Assembly (NCBI GenBank): GCA_948514425.1
Contig: CAOQYN010000032.1
Span: 1-6,334 of the forward strand
Direction of reading: 5' to 3'
DNA from: an uncultured Candidatus Saccharibacteria bacterium
GTDB lineage: Bacteria; Patescibacteriota; Saccharimonadia; Saccharimonadales; Saccharimonadaceae
Length of the DNA stretch: 6,334 nt
Shown here: in pieces, positions 1-5,851 of the stretch
Layout: each line of letters begins with the position of its first letter
Numbering within the stretch: position 1 is the stretch's first letter
Notes under the pieces: model-generated
Seen by the model: only the letters and a program-made list of their open reading frames with translations
Databases searched by the model: none
What the model was told of the DNA's origin: nothing
Translations under genes and position numbers: made by a program

Positions 1-64
1 ATTGCTAACCACATTTTACAATGAGGCTGTTCCTTTTTGTTACACTGAACCATCAAGATAATCG

Positions 65-3000
65 CTAACGCCGCCGATTCTCAGCCATCCTGCTCCCCAC
101 CAAAATACCAAGTATCACAACTCCGCCAACTGCCGGCCACCACCACTTCACTCCCCCGTTATTCGTCGATTTTTCCTCTCCCTTTTCATCATCCGCACCA
201 ACGTCAACTCCGTTATCACTCTTGGATTTATCCTTAGAAGTATCATCACGCCCTTTCTCCTTCTCCTCATACTCAAACAAGTAGTTACCAGCCCGCGGAT
301 TTTTAATCAAAACATGAGTACCATCAACCATCTCATATTGCACTTTTTCCGTAGTACCATCTTCCTTAACTAGATAAATCCCTTTTAGCTTCTTATCCTT
401 ATTTATCGTCAAGGTTATAGATTCTGGAGCAGCGTCTGCAGCACCACCATCTTCACTCACAAAACTTAACCTAAAGTACTCACTCTGTTCACCAAATTTA
501 TTCAACAACACCTCCGTCAAAGGCAATTTAGAATTCTCCGCCTTAATCCCTTCTGGCAAACCGACTACCGCCGAGACATCACCGCCACCATAATCAACCC
601 TATTCTCTGCATTATTATTTCCCACCATGTTACCATCATTTGTACCACCATCCTCCGAATTCCCTGGCAATGTATTCGATCCATCATCCGGACGCCCCGC
701 TGAATCTTTTATCCAGTCAACCCGTGCCAAAGTCGCTGCTACATTGCCAGCTTCATCACGATACTGGAAAACAAACTCACCATTTTCCCTAAAGACGTAT
801 TCCGCCGATCCACCATTGTTTGTTACAACAAAATCTTCATTATATTCCAACCCATTACTATCATAAAGTCCTTTGTTAAGCGGTTTAAAGTATTCACCCT
901 CATTCCTATCGTCGTCTTGACTCACCCCTGGGCGTGCTGCGCTATCTGGCATCACTTTCACCAAACGTGCCACCACCTCTCCAGTCGTACTCTCGCGGGT
1001 ACTATAAATCACCTTTGTTTTTGGCGCCGCCATATCAATCCAGTCAACTAGCACCTCAATTCTTCCTACATTTCCTGCTTTATCTTTCACCAAAAATGTA
1101 AACGTACCATTACGCAGAAAAGTAAACACAAAAGGATCTCTCTCCTGCTGGTCATCTATCGATCGTATCCTAGAGTCATCCTTGCTACCTGAACCGCCAT
1201 TATTTAGCACCTCCACAGCATCTTTTTCGTTCGTTATTATCAATTTCGCCTCAACAGCATGATTTGTCTTCCCATTCCCCTTCGCACAACTCTCACGTTG
1301 CCCCGTACCCGCACAATAAAACTCAACTCTACCCACTGGAGCCTCTTTATCAATCCAATCTACCTTAGCCACAACCTGAGCCTTCACCCCGTTAGTCTCA
1401 AACTCAAAGATAAATGTACCATTACTAGTAAAAACATAAGTGTCACTTCCGCCATTATTAGTAATCACCGTATCATCTGTCGGTTTGATAAATCTTGCTA
1501 CAACATCGCCAGCCGTCACCTCAGTTGTACTGTAGCCAATCGCCGCCGACGGATGACCGCTCTGGGTCGAATCCTCATAGAAATTAAACATTGCCGCCGA
1601 GATAAAGTTACCATGAGTAGCCTCACCAGTCACCCGTACAAAACGGATTGCTTCATCGCCAGCCTCAAAATCACACGACTTCCATTCCGCATTATCTGCC
1701 CATGTTACTTCTCCTATCTCTTGCCAATTTTCGCCATCCACACTCCCCTCAATACGTCCCTTCAAGATTCGACCATTCGCCCCATCAGTCGGCTTATAAT
1801 CCATCCCAGTTAAATAAACATCGTGATCAAAGGCAAACGTAATATATTTTTGCTGATCGCTCCCATCCCAAGCCGAATGCCAACGTGTATTAATATTCCC
1901 ATCTATAGCATAGGCCGCATTTCCATTTTTACCCGCGCCCAACGCTTCGCTCGAAAATGCATCCACTTCAATATGCGAAATCGGCAAATATTTCCGTTCT
2001 GGAGTGTCCGTATCCGTCGTAAAGGTAAATTTTCCTGAGTCACTAGCCAAGCCTGTTCCAGTCCTGCCAACGCGTACTTCCACCGTTACATCTCCAATCC
2101 GCTGTGGCGACGAATCACGATACGACGTCCAAGCATCATTTTCATCCAAACGCCACTCCATTTTTTCATTCACACCAACTACTCTATTTTCCCAGTCATT
2201 AGCATACAAATTAGTCGGCAACGTCTGCTTTATAATATCAATTGTATAATAATTCTCTTCGCTCCAAGACACACCTGACAAATGAATCATAATATCATTT
2301 TCCGCAGTGATTCGCTCAATTTCATCAGCAGACAATTTATACTCATTTTCATTAATCCAGTGGTCACGATGCTCTCCACTCGACCAAGTCTGGCCACCAT
2401 CCAAACTATAATCCCACGCCGCACCCTCAAACCTCTGGTTTAATTTAATCTTGCCCGCCTCATCACCATCAAAAGAGAAACTCGCCACTTCTTTATCGAT
2501 CACCCCTAACAAATGTTTTGCCATCAATACCTGCGCCGAATACTGCACCGTGTCATTCGCCGTCAACTTAGTCGCCGCTTCCAGAGTACGCGTCTGCATT
2601 ACCAGCACCGCCGCCTGCACCGCAGGACTCTCAATTTCAGCCGCAAACCACCGCAACATATCATACATTGGCACCGGATACAGTCTATAAGCCTCCATCA
2701 CTCTTTTTGCTAACTCCAAATACGCCTGATCAGCTCCACCTCCATTATTCCCAGCATATCTCGTCTTATAAACCTGAATCAACCCCAACCAAGCGTCTAG
2801 ATTAATCTCTTGCACTTCTAGCGCTTGATTATAAATTTCTTCTTGCTTATCCAAATCTCCAGCATAAGATTTCGCCAACAAGGTCAACTCATGTGCCTTC
2901 AAATAATTGCTATAATCATTAATCGCTGCCTGCGCCAAGAGTAAATAAGTTCCATTGTACTTATAAGCATAACCACGCTTATCATAAAAGAAACCCCAAT

Positions 3001-4804
3001 CATTCATATGACGCATTGGCGCATTACTGTACCGATAGCTATATAATCCATCGTAACCCACAAAATCAGTCGTCGTCCAACCATAAACATTGTTAGTTAA
3101 TGCCCAATAAGCATCGCCATTATCTTGCAACGAATAGTTTGCATATGCAACATGGTCTGGCCGCTGTCCTAAAGTTGTGCTTGGAATACCAAACGAAGAC
3201 ATCATATTTTGACCAGTATTAGAAATCTGCCAACAAACACCTCCCCACTTCAATATCATCCACAAATGTGGCTGATATTTATCATTCGTAATCTTATAAT
3301 CACCCACCCCTAACGCTCGCCCGTCCAAGCGATATTTTTCCGTCAAGCTCACCTGATTTTCATCAGCATAATCTTCAAGATGCCAATACCCCGCATTCGC
3401 ATATGGCATTGCTGGCCAGCTATACGGACTTCTATTATTGTACGCCAAATAATCATGCATCCATTCCATCTCGTCATCCCCTGTCAACGCCGCCATCACA
3501 TAGCGCATTTCCTCTACCTCGAGCTGCTCAAAAATCTGCGTATTCAACTTCCCTGACAAATACATTCGCTTATATACTTTATATCGATCTACCGGACGAG
3601 AAACGTTAGCACTATTTGGATCCTCGCCAGTCACCATCTGCCCATCCGCCGTCAAAACGCGATCCCGCACCCACAACCGTATATGCTCAGCATGTGTCAA
3701 CGACAAAGTAACCATCATTCGCAAATACAGATCACCACGCGTCCCCCGCGTCGTCTGCAACGGCGTACCATCATTCAAATCAGCCTTATACGTATTATAT
3801 AATTCTGCCAAAACCTCCAGCGAACGTCCATAATTACCCAGAGTCGAAAGCTTACCTCCATTAATATATAGACCCAAAACTTCCAAATCATTATACAGCC
3901 AGTTGAAAACCTCACAATTCGCCGCACTTTTATGCAAAAACTCCATAATTGCCGTCCGCGACATCCGCTCTATCAAAGTCCGCCTGAGTACATTAGCTTG
4001 ATAATCTGGATTTTTCGCCAGATTATCTAAGTCTAATCCACCAAATTTATCACGTATTTTCTCATCCAACTGTTCTACTGTAGGTAATAGACCATCATTC
4101 GCACCATATCCCTCTTTCACCAGCTTCAAATCGCCATACACTGCATGGTCGTTACTATTCGCACCATTCGAATCAGCATAAAACCTAATATAATTAATAT
4201 TCCTAATATCAATTTTTAAAAACTTTGCACCCGAACTCACCGTCATCACCTCGCCATTCAACTCTGGCAAAACTTGCCACACATTACCCCCAGAAGTAAT
4301 CGAATCCGCATCGCTTGTATATGCCGTAAATTTCACATTACCAGACGCATTCGCCGTCTTATTTAAGCCAACATACACCAACAAATAATCGTATTCACCA
4401 TGATACGGTCGCAAATCAAAATCCACATTTGAAGTCGCATGCGCCCAGATTCCACGCTCGAATGTCAGCGTCGTGCCATCATAATTCAGAGCAATCTTAG
4501 TATTATTAGCTGTTATGTCCTTCAAAATCTTGCCATAAGCAGTTTTAGAGCTCGCCAAAAACTCCCCATCCGTCAAATACCCAACCTGTTCATTTTCCTG
4601 ATTTACAGGCGTAAAATCCACCACTTCATCACGCGAAATCGCACACTGCGATGCCCGTGCCACACTTGTCAAAGTAAACGCACACAAAGTCACCACCACC
4701 AAAACAACCCCACCGACCGCCCCCACTGGTTTCAAGCGCTCCTTAACCCAAATCATACCAACATTATACCACAACCTTAAACCTCTAACCATAAAGTCTA
4801 TCAC
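65..4804 (-). CDS. Giant membrane-anchored surface protein: NPCBM, transglutaminase-like, F5/8 type C and Ig-like repeats
   Basis: Up to 1,579 aa, ending in TAG. Numbering is from the GTG at 4804. Visible order: signal peptide about 17-51 (basic n-region, Val/Leu core, ARA|S cleavage); NPCBM-type module about 70-230 (GIWAHA, then YVGL, then haVYGDLKL); helical region 235-500; a block at 510-580 with GVCW (C524), GIP (540), DHVAY (H551) and YW..TNN, resembling a transglutaminase-like Cys-His core; TPR-like helices 620-770; two beta repeats with a true (800-807) and a degenerate (885-892) Asp box; F5/8 type C domain about 943-1077; three Ig-like repeats 1087-1368 (NNGGS, NGTF, DEAGN, VDWI); Gly/Asn linker; beta domain 1400-1513; acidic linker; membrane helix about 1553-1572 with tail ENRRR. 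I infer an anchored extracellular protein that binds glycans and is possibly catalytic. There is no LPXTG motif. The start is uncertain: GTG 4804 overlaps the upstream stop and has GAGGGAG before it; ATG 4792 and ATG 4756 are alternatives, the last giving the most typical signal peptide. The exact enzymatic role is not recognised. Confidence 0.9.
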   Translation of the reverse strand: MIDFMVRGLRLWYNVGMIWVKERLKPVGAVGGVVLVVVTLCAFTLTSVARASQCAISRDEVVDFTPVNQENEQVGYLTDGEFLASSKTAYGKILKDITANNTKIALNYDGTTLTFERGIWAHATSNVDFDLRPYHGEYDYLLVYVGLNKTANASGNVKFTAYTSDADSITSGGNVWQVLPELNGEVMTVSSGAKFLKIDIRNINYIRFYADSNGANSNDHAVYGDLKLVKEGYGANDGLLPTVEQLDEKIRDKFGGLDLDNLAKNPDYQANVLRRTLIERMSRTAIMEFLHKSAANCEVFNWLYNDLEVLGLYINGGKLSTLGNYGRSLEVLAELYNTYKADLNDGTPLQTTRGTRGDLYLRMMVTLSLTHAEHIRLWVRDRVLTADGQMVTGEDPNSANVSRPVDRYKVYKRMYLSGKLNTQIFEQLEVEEMRYVMAALTGDDEMEWMHDYLAYNNRSPYSWPAMPYANAGYWHLEDYADENQVSLTEKYRLDGRALGVGDYKITNDKYQPHLWMILKWGGVCWQISNTGQNMMSSFGIPSTTLGQRPDHVAYANYSLQDNGDAYWALTNNVYGWTTTDFVGYDGLYSYRYSNAPMRHMNDWGFFYDKRGYAYKYNGTYLLLAQAAINDYSNYLKAHELTLLAKSYAGDLDKQEEIYNQALEVQEINLDAWLGLIQVYKTRYAGNNGGGADQAYLELAKRVMEAYRLYPVPMYDMLRWFAAEIESPAVQAAVLVMQTRTLEAATKLTANDTVQYSAQVLMAKHLLGVIDKEVASFSFDGDEAGKIKLNQRFEGAAWDYSLDGGQTWSSGEHRDHWINENEYKLSADEIERITAENDIMIHLSGVSWSEENYYTIDIIKQTLPTNLYANDWENRVVGVNEKMEWRLDENDAWTSYRDSSPQRIGDVTVEVRVGRTGTGLASDSGKFTFTTDTDTPERKYLPISHIEVDAFSSEALGAGKNGNAAYAIDGNINTRWHSAWDGSDQQKYITFAFDHDVYLTGMDYKPTDGANGRILKGRIEGSVDGENWQEIGEVTWADNAEWKSCDFEAGDEAIRFVRVTGEATHGNFISAAMFNFYEDSTQSGHPSAAIGYSTTEVTAGDVVARFIKPTDDTVITNNGGSDTYVFTSNGTFIFEFETNGVKAQVVAKVDWIDKEAPVGRVEFYCAGTGQRESCAKGNGKTNHAVEAKLIITNEKDAVEVLNNGGSGSKDDSRIRSIDDQQERDPFVFTFLRNGTFTFLVKDKAGNVGRIEVLVDWIDMAAPKTKVIYSTRESTTGEVVARLVKVMPDSAARPGVSQDDDRNEGEYFKPLNKGLYDSNGLEYNEDFVVTNNGGSAEYVFRENGEFVFQYRDEAGNVAATLARVDWIKDSAGRPDDGSNTLPGNSEDGGTNDGNMVGNNNAENRVDYGGGDVSAVVGLPEGIKAENSKLPLTEVLLNKFGEQSEYFRLSFVSEDGGAADAAPESITLTINKDKKLKGIYLVKEDGTTEKVQYEMVDGTHVLIKNPRAGNYLFEYEEKEKGRDDTSKDKSKSDNGVDVGADDEKGEEKSTNNGGVKWWWPAVGGVVILGILVGSRMAENRRR
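89..148 (-). other. C-terminal membrane anchor of the surface protein
   Basis: Residues about 1553-1572. Three Trp lie at the membrane interface, followed by Pro and a Gly/Val/Ile/Leu core of about 16 residues and an Arg-rich cytoplasmic end (ENRRR). An Asp/Glu/Lys-rich disordered linker precedes it. The architecture is like a sortase tail but without LPXTG, so the protein is probably kept as a single-pass membrane protein with its N-terminal bulk outside. Confidence 0.8.
701..1546 (-). repeat. Three tandem Ig-like repeats in the surface protein
   Basis: Residues 1087-1155, 1157-1261 and 1263-1368. Copies 1 and 3 share YSTxExTxGxVVAR at the start, a central VTNNGGS, Y-V-F plus NG-x-F, and an end A-x-VDWI. 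Copy 2 keeps NNGGSGS, FLRNGTFTF, DKAGNVGR and VDWID, but its first strand is replaced by a segment with two Cys (C1164, C1173) and it carries an Asp/Arg-rich insert. Copy 3 carries a charged insert of about 35 residues before its VTNNGGS. These repeats probably act as stalk spacers lifting the binding domains away from the membrane. Confidence 0.8.
1574..1978 (-). other. F5/8 type C (discoidin) domain of the surface protein
   Basis: Residues about 943-1077. It shows the family's typical run: an N-terminal strand with the AFSSEA segment, AIDGNINTRWHSAW (the DG-x-x-x-T-R-W-H-S signature), ITFAFDHDVYLTGMDY, a YKPTDG turn, SVDGENWQEIG, then FVRVTG and a closing FNFYE strand. Such domains bind galactosides, other glycans or lipids on cell surfaces. 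The domain sits between the Asp-box-like repeats and the Ig-like repeats, as expected for an outward-facing binding module. Confidence 0.85.
3065..3277 (-). other. Candidate transglutaminase-like (papain-fold) Cys-His core inside the surface protein
   Basis: Residues 510-580. A Gly-Gly-Val-Cys-Trp turn puts C524 at the start of a helix. GIP follows about 15 residues later, then Gly-Gln and Asp-His (H551) leading into a beta strand, then Tyr-Trp and TNN about 16-20 residues on. Transglutaminase-like domains typically show G-x-C at a helix start, a short GIP-x-R turn, a His before a strand and a later Asp near a Trp. Here the third position would be N571 or N572 instead of Asp. The Cys and His codons were checked at 3233-3235 and 3152-3154. 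The family assignment is inference from motif spacing only. Confidence 0.45.
4652..4756 (-). other. Signal peptide of the surface protein (from the ATG at 4756)
   Basis: Read from the internal ATG, the N-terminus has two Lys and one Arg (KERLK), a hydrophobic run of about 20 residues rich in Val, Gly and Leu, and then A-R-A before Ser, a good signal peptidase I site. The Cys three residues later (S-Q-C) is not in a lipobox, so a lipoprotein is unlikely. Starts at 4804 or 4792 would add 16 or 12 residues to the n-region, which is tolerable but less typical. Confidence 0.75.
4763..4771 (-). promoter_or_regulatory. Extended -10 promoter inside the 5' end of the surface-protein frame
   Basis: TGG-TATAAT is a perfect -10 hexamer with a TGn extension. 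No good -35 hexamer is seen 16-18 bp upstream, as is common for extended -10 promoters. The hexamer ends exactly 6 nt before the ATG at 4756, so transcription would begin at or next to that ATG and yield a leaderless mRNA starting at the preferred signal peptide. The surface protein could then be made independently of the zinc protease gene. Confidence 0.4.
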
Positions 4805-5250
4805 CTATCTCCCTCACATAGCGGACAATGATATTCACCATCACGTGTCTGATATCGCGTCAACCCACACTCCGGACAACTTGATCTTCGGTGCAGCCAA
4901 TCCCGATAAGTATCCAGCTCCCCCTCAGCATAATCCTCATCATAATCCACCCCATACCGCAAGCACAACTCCCTCACTTTTTCCCAAGCCTCACTCTCCA
5001 TCCGCAATCTCTCGGGGTCGGTAATATAAAATTTGTGTTCAAGTATTGCATGTCCCAACTCATGCAGCAACGAAAGCTTATATTTCTCTGGACTCTCAAG
5101 ATAGTCCGCCAAAGGCTCAAAAATAATTGTTCGCGACGGCCTAAACATGAACTTTTTACCCTCTCGAAACCGAAACTGCTCAAAATCCTTCTTCAACCCT
5201 GCAATAAATTTATTCAGCTCCGCCACAGTTTTATCCTTACCTCCAACCAT
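4801..5250 (-). CDS. Small HExxH zinc metalloprotease with C-terminal zinc ribbon
   Basis: 149 aa, ending in TGA directly followed by an in-frame TAG. HELGH at residues 63-67 lies in a helix (LSLLHELGHAIL) and gives two zinc-ligand His and the catalytic Glu. E85-S-E87-A, about 20 residues later, fits the E-x-E-A third-ligand segment of ImmA/IrrE-like gluzincins. A C-x2-C pair at 125-128 and another at 142-145 form a zinc ribbon. There is no signal peptide or membrane helix, so it probably acts in the cytosol. Relation to ImmA/IrrE is more likely than to SprT, which uses a third His, but the match is weak and the substrate unknown. The start is ATG 5250, with no good Shine-Dalgarno before it and a -10-like box 6 nt upstream. 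A GTG at codon 9 (5226), preceded by GGAGGTAAGG, is a real alternative giving 141 aa. It overlaps the surface-protein gene by 4 nt (GTGA). Confidence 0.85.
   Translation of the reverse strand: MVGGKDKTVAELNKFIAGLKKDFEQFRFREGKKFMFRPSRTIIFEPLADYLESPEKYKLSLLHELGHAILEHKFYITDPERLRMESEAWEKVRELCLRYGVDYDEDYAEGELDTYRDWLHRRSSCPECGLTRYQTRDGEYHCPLCEGDR
4809..4815 (-). promoter_or_regulatory. Shine-Dalgarno for the coupled GTG start of the surface protein
   Basis: GAGGGAG lies inside the last codons of the upstream zinc protease gene, 4 nt from the GTG at 4804 (7 nt if only GAGG is counted). Together with the 4-nt GTGA stop/start overlap it supports translational coupling from that start. The ATG at 4792 could instead use AGGTGA, 8 nt upstream. 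This leaves the true start open. Confidence 0.4.
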
Positions 5251-5256
5251 ACACCT

Positions 5257-5262
5257 AGTATA
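5257..5262 (-). promoter_or_regulatory. Candidate -10 box of the zinc protease gene
   Basis: TATACT (5 of 6 to consensus) ends 6 nt before the ATG at 5250. It comes after the terminator of the KGG gene, so the zinc protease needs a promoter of its own somewhere in 5251-5296. The -35 region is poor (TTAGGT at an 18-bp spacing is the best seen). Initiation here would give an mRNA starting at about the ATG. An 8-bp palindrome GCCTAGGC (5267-5274) lies in the spacer and could bind a regulator. Confidence 0.35.
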
Positions 5263-5296
5263 ACGCGCCTAGGCTACAACACCTAACATAAGCATC

Positions 5297-5333
5297 AAAA
5301 AATCGCCCCGAGATCCAATCTCAGAGCGATTTT
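5297..5333 (-). terminator. Intrinsic terminator of the KGG stress-protein gene
   Basis: A 16-bp stem (5299-5314 with 5318-5333, two G-T wobbles) closed by a 3-nt loop, followed on the minus strand by a run of six T. It begins 21 nt after the TAG stop at 5355 and separates this gene from the zinc protease gene. The outer A-T pairs and the short T run on the other strand could make it partly bidirectional, but no plus-strand gene needs it. Confidence 0.9.
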
Positions 5334-5354
5334 ACAATTTATTACGTTATATTA

Positions 5355-5558
5355 CTAAGCAGCTTTTTTCGCTGGACCACGACGGGAAATCCGTCCACCC
5401 TTCGCACCCGCAATCCGTGCCAAAGCCGGATTCGCAGCAAAGCCACCAGTATGACCATTTTGACCACCCTTGCGACCAATCTGTGAGTAAAACTCTTTGC
5501 CATACTTTTCACGATTAGTTTGGGCAGCTTTCAAGCCACCAGCTTTCGTTCCTGACAT
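5355..5558 (-). CDS. KGG-repeat general stress protein (con-10-like)
   Basis: 67 aa, strongly basic and Gly/Ala-rich, with three KGG-type motifs: KAGG at 5-8, KGG at 30-32 and KGG at 53-55. The ending AKGGRISRRG plus PAKKAA is typical of the stress-induced KGG family seen in many bacteria and some phages. Related proteins (YciG and GsiB types) are induced by heat, drying or starvation; the molecular role is not settled, and this basic version could bind nucleic acid. I chose ATG 5558 because AGGAG stands 8 nt before it and the family begins at M-S/A-G-T-K. The open frame extends 25 codons further upstream, but that part is unlike the family and lies in the leader. The gene stands alone, with a strong promoter and terminator, suggesting high expression. 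Confidence 0.93.
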   Translation of the reverse strand: MSGTKAGGLKAAQTNREKYGKEFYSQIGRKGGQNGHTGGFAANPALARIAGAKGGRISRRGPAKKAA

Positions 5559-5566
5559 GCTTATTT

Positions 5567-5571
5567 CTCCT
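5567..5571 (-). promoter_or_regulatory. Ribosome binding site of the KGG gene
   Basis: AGGAG (within AAAAGGAGA), 8 nt before the ATG at 5558, is the clearest Shine-Dalgarno in the window. It fixes the start of the KGG protein at 67 aa rather than at the upstream in-frame ATG at 5633. Confidence 0.85.
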
Positions 5572-5619
5572 TTTGCCCACCAATTAACTATTATCTTCCA
5601 CCCTTTTATCACCACTCCT

Positions 5620-5658
5620 GTGTCTATTCTCATTGTGACCAGACACCATGATTTCTGG
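5620..5658 (-). promoter_or_regulatory. Overlapping hairpins in the KGG mRNA leader
   Basis: In the predicted leader, CCAGA/TCTGG (5654-5658 with 5639-5643) and GTGTCT/AGACAC (5641-5646 with 5620-5625) share bases 5641-5643, so only one can form at a time. The stems are short (5 and 6 bp), and neither reaches the Shine-Dalgarno, so a switch function is speculative. Confidence 0.2.
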
Positions 5659-5669
5659 ATGTTACTACC

Positions 5670-5698
5670 ATTGTAGCATACTGCTTTAGTTTTGTCAA
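5670..5698 (-). promoter_or_regulatory. Strong sigma-70-type promoter of the KGG gene
   Basis: TTGACA (5693-5698, 6 of 6), a 17-bp spacer, and TACAAT (5670-5675, 5 of 6) preceded by a TGC extension. Transcription should start near 5663, leaving a leader of about 105 nt before the ATG. A near-perfect vegetative promoter suggests the gene is highly transcribed by the main sigma factor, with any stress control coming from a regulator or the leader. Confidence 0.88.
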
Positions 5699-5851
5699 TA
5701 TGTTTTTGCTAAAATTATGTCATAATCTTCATCCCACCCCTGTAAAATCACTCAAAATTCCCCTCTTGTTTTTTCAAAAAACTTATTTTTAAATACATTT
5801 TCCGTCCGAACGCATACTTCAAAGTTTTGCGCATCCTGTGGAAAATTAAAC
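5699..5851. other. AT-rich spacer between divergent promoters
   Basis: With the KGG leader and promoter this is part of the gene-free stretch 5559-6053. It lies between the minus-strand KGG promoter and the plus-strand promoter at 5852. It holds the palindrome at 5714-5726, a short T6/A6 hairpin near 5769-5783 without a clear host transcript, and an A/T-rich patch just upstream of 5852 that could serve as an UP element. I see no supportable gene in it. Confidence 0.6.
5714..5726. promoter_or_regulatory. Inverted repeat upstream of the KGG promoter (possible regulator site)
   Basis: ATTATG-T-CATAAT is a perfect 6+1+6 palindrome centred near 5720, about 57 bp upstream of the predicted KGG start site and 15 bp upstream of its -35. 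That is a usual place for an activator. AT-rich palindromes also arise by chance in such spacers. Confidence 0.3.

Noticed and set aside
1..64. Start of another minus-strand gene (ATG at 12-14) or a terminator after the surface protein
   Set aside because: Only four codons are present and AAAGGA is about 16 nt away. No hairpin with a T run is seen before the window ends.
510..526. LPLTE in the surface protein as a sortase signal
   Set aside because: It lies about 150 residues before the C-terminus inside a predicted beta domain, not just before the membrane helix, and is not LPXTG.
1259..1813. 184-codon open frame on the plus strand inside the surface-protein gene
   Set aside because: It is antisense to the F5/8 and Ig-like coding region, is rich in His, Ser, Arg and Ile as expected for a shadow frame, lacks a Shine-Dalgarno and resembles no family. 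The same holds for the other plus-strand frames within 65-5250.
4640..4660. Lipoprotein processing at C54 of the surface protein
   Set aside because: The residues before Cys are A-S-Q, with Gln at -1, which does not fit a lipobox; ARA|S fits signal peptidase I.
5559..5633. 25-codon N-terminal extension of the KGG protein from ATG 5633
   Set aside because: The family starts at M-S/A-G-T-K, AGGAG stands exactly before ATG 5558, and the extension has no Shine-Dalgarno and no likeness to the family.
5584..5649. 21-codon upstream ORF in the KGG leader (ATG 5649)
   Set aside because: No Shine-Dalgarno and no recognisable peptide; such a short frame is expected by chance.
5748..5834. 28-codon minus-strand frame followed by an 18-codon frame with a GTGA overlap
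   Set aside because: CAGG directly abuts the ATG, which is not a usable ribosome site. The peptides match nothing, and the second frame runs into the KGG promoter.
5837..5845. DnaA-box-like TGTGGAAAA suggesting a replication origin
   Set aside because: A single site with one mismatch, no cluster, and no dnaA or dnaN nearby.
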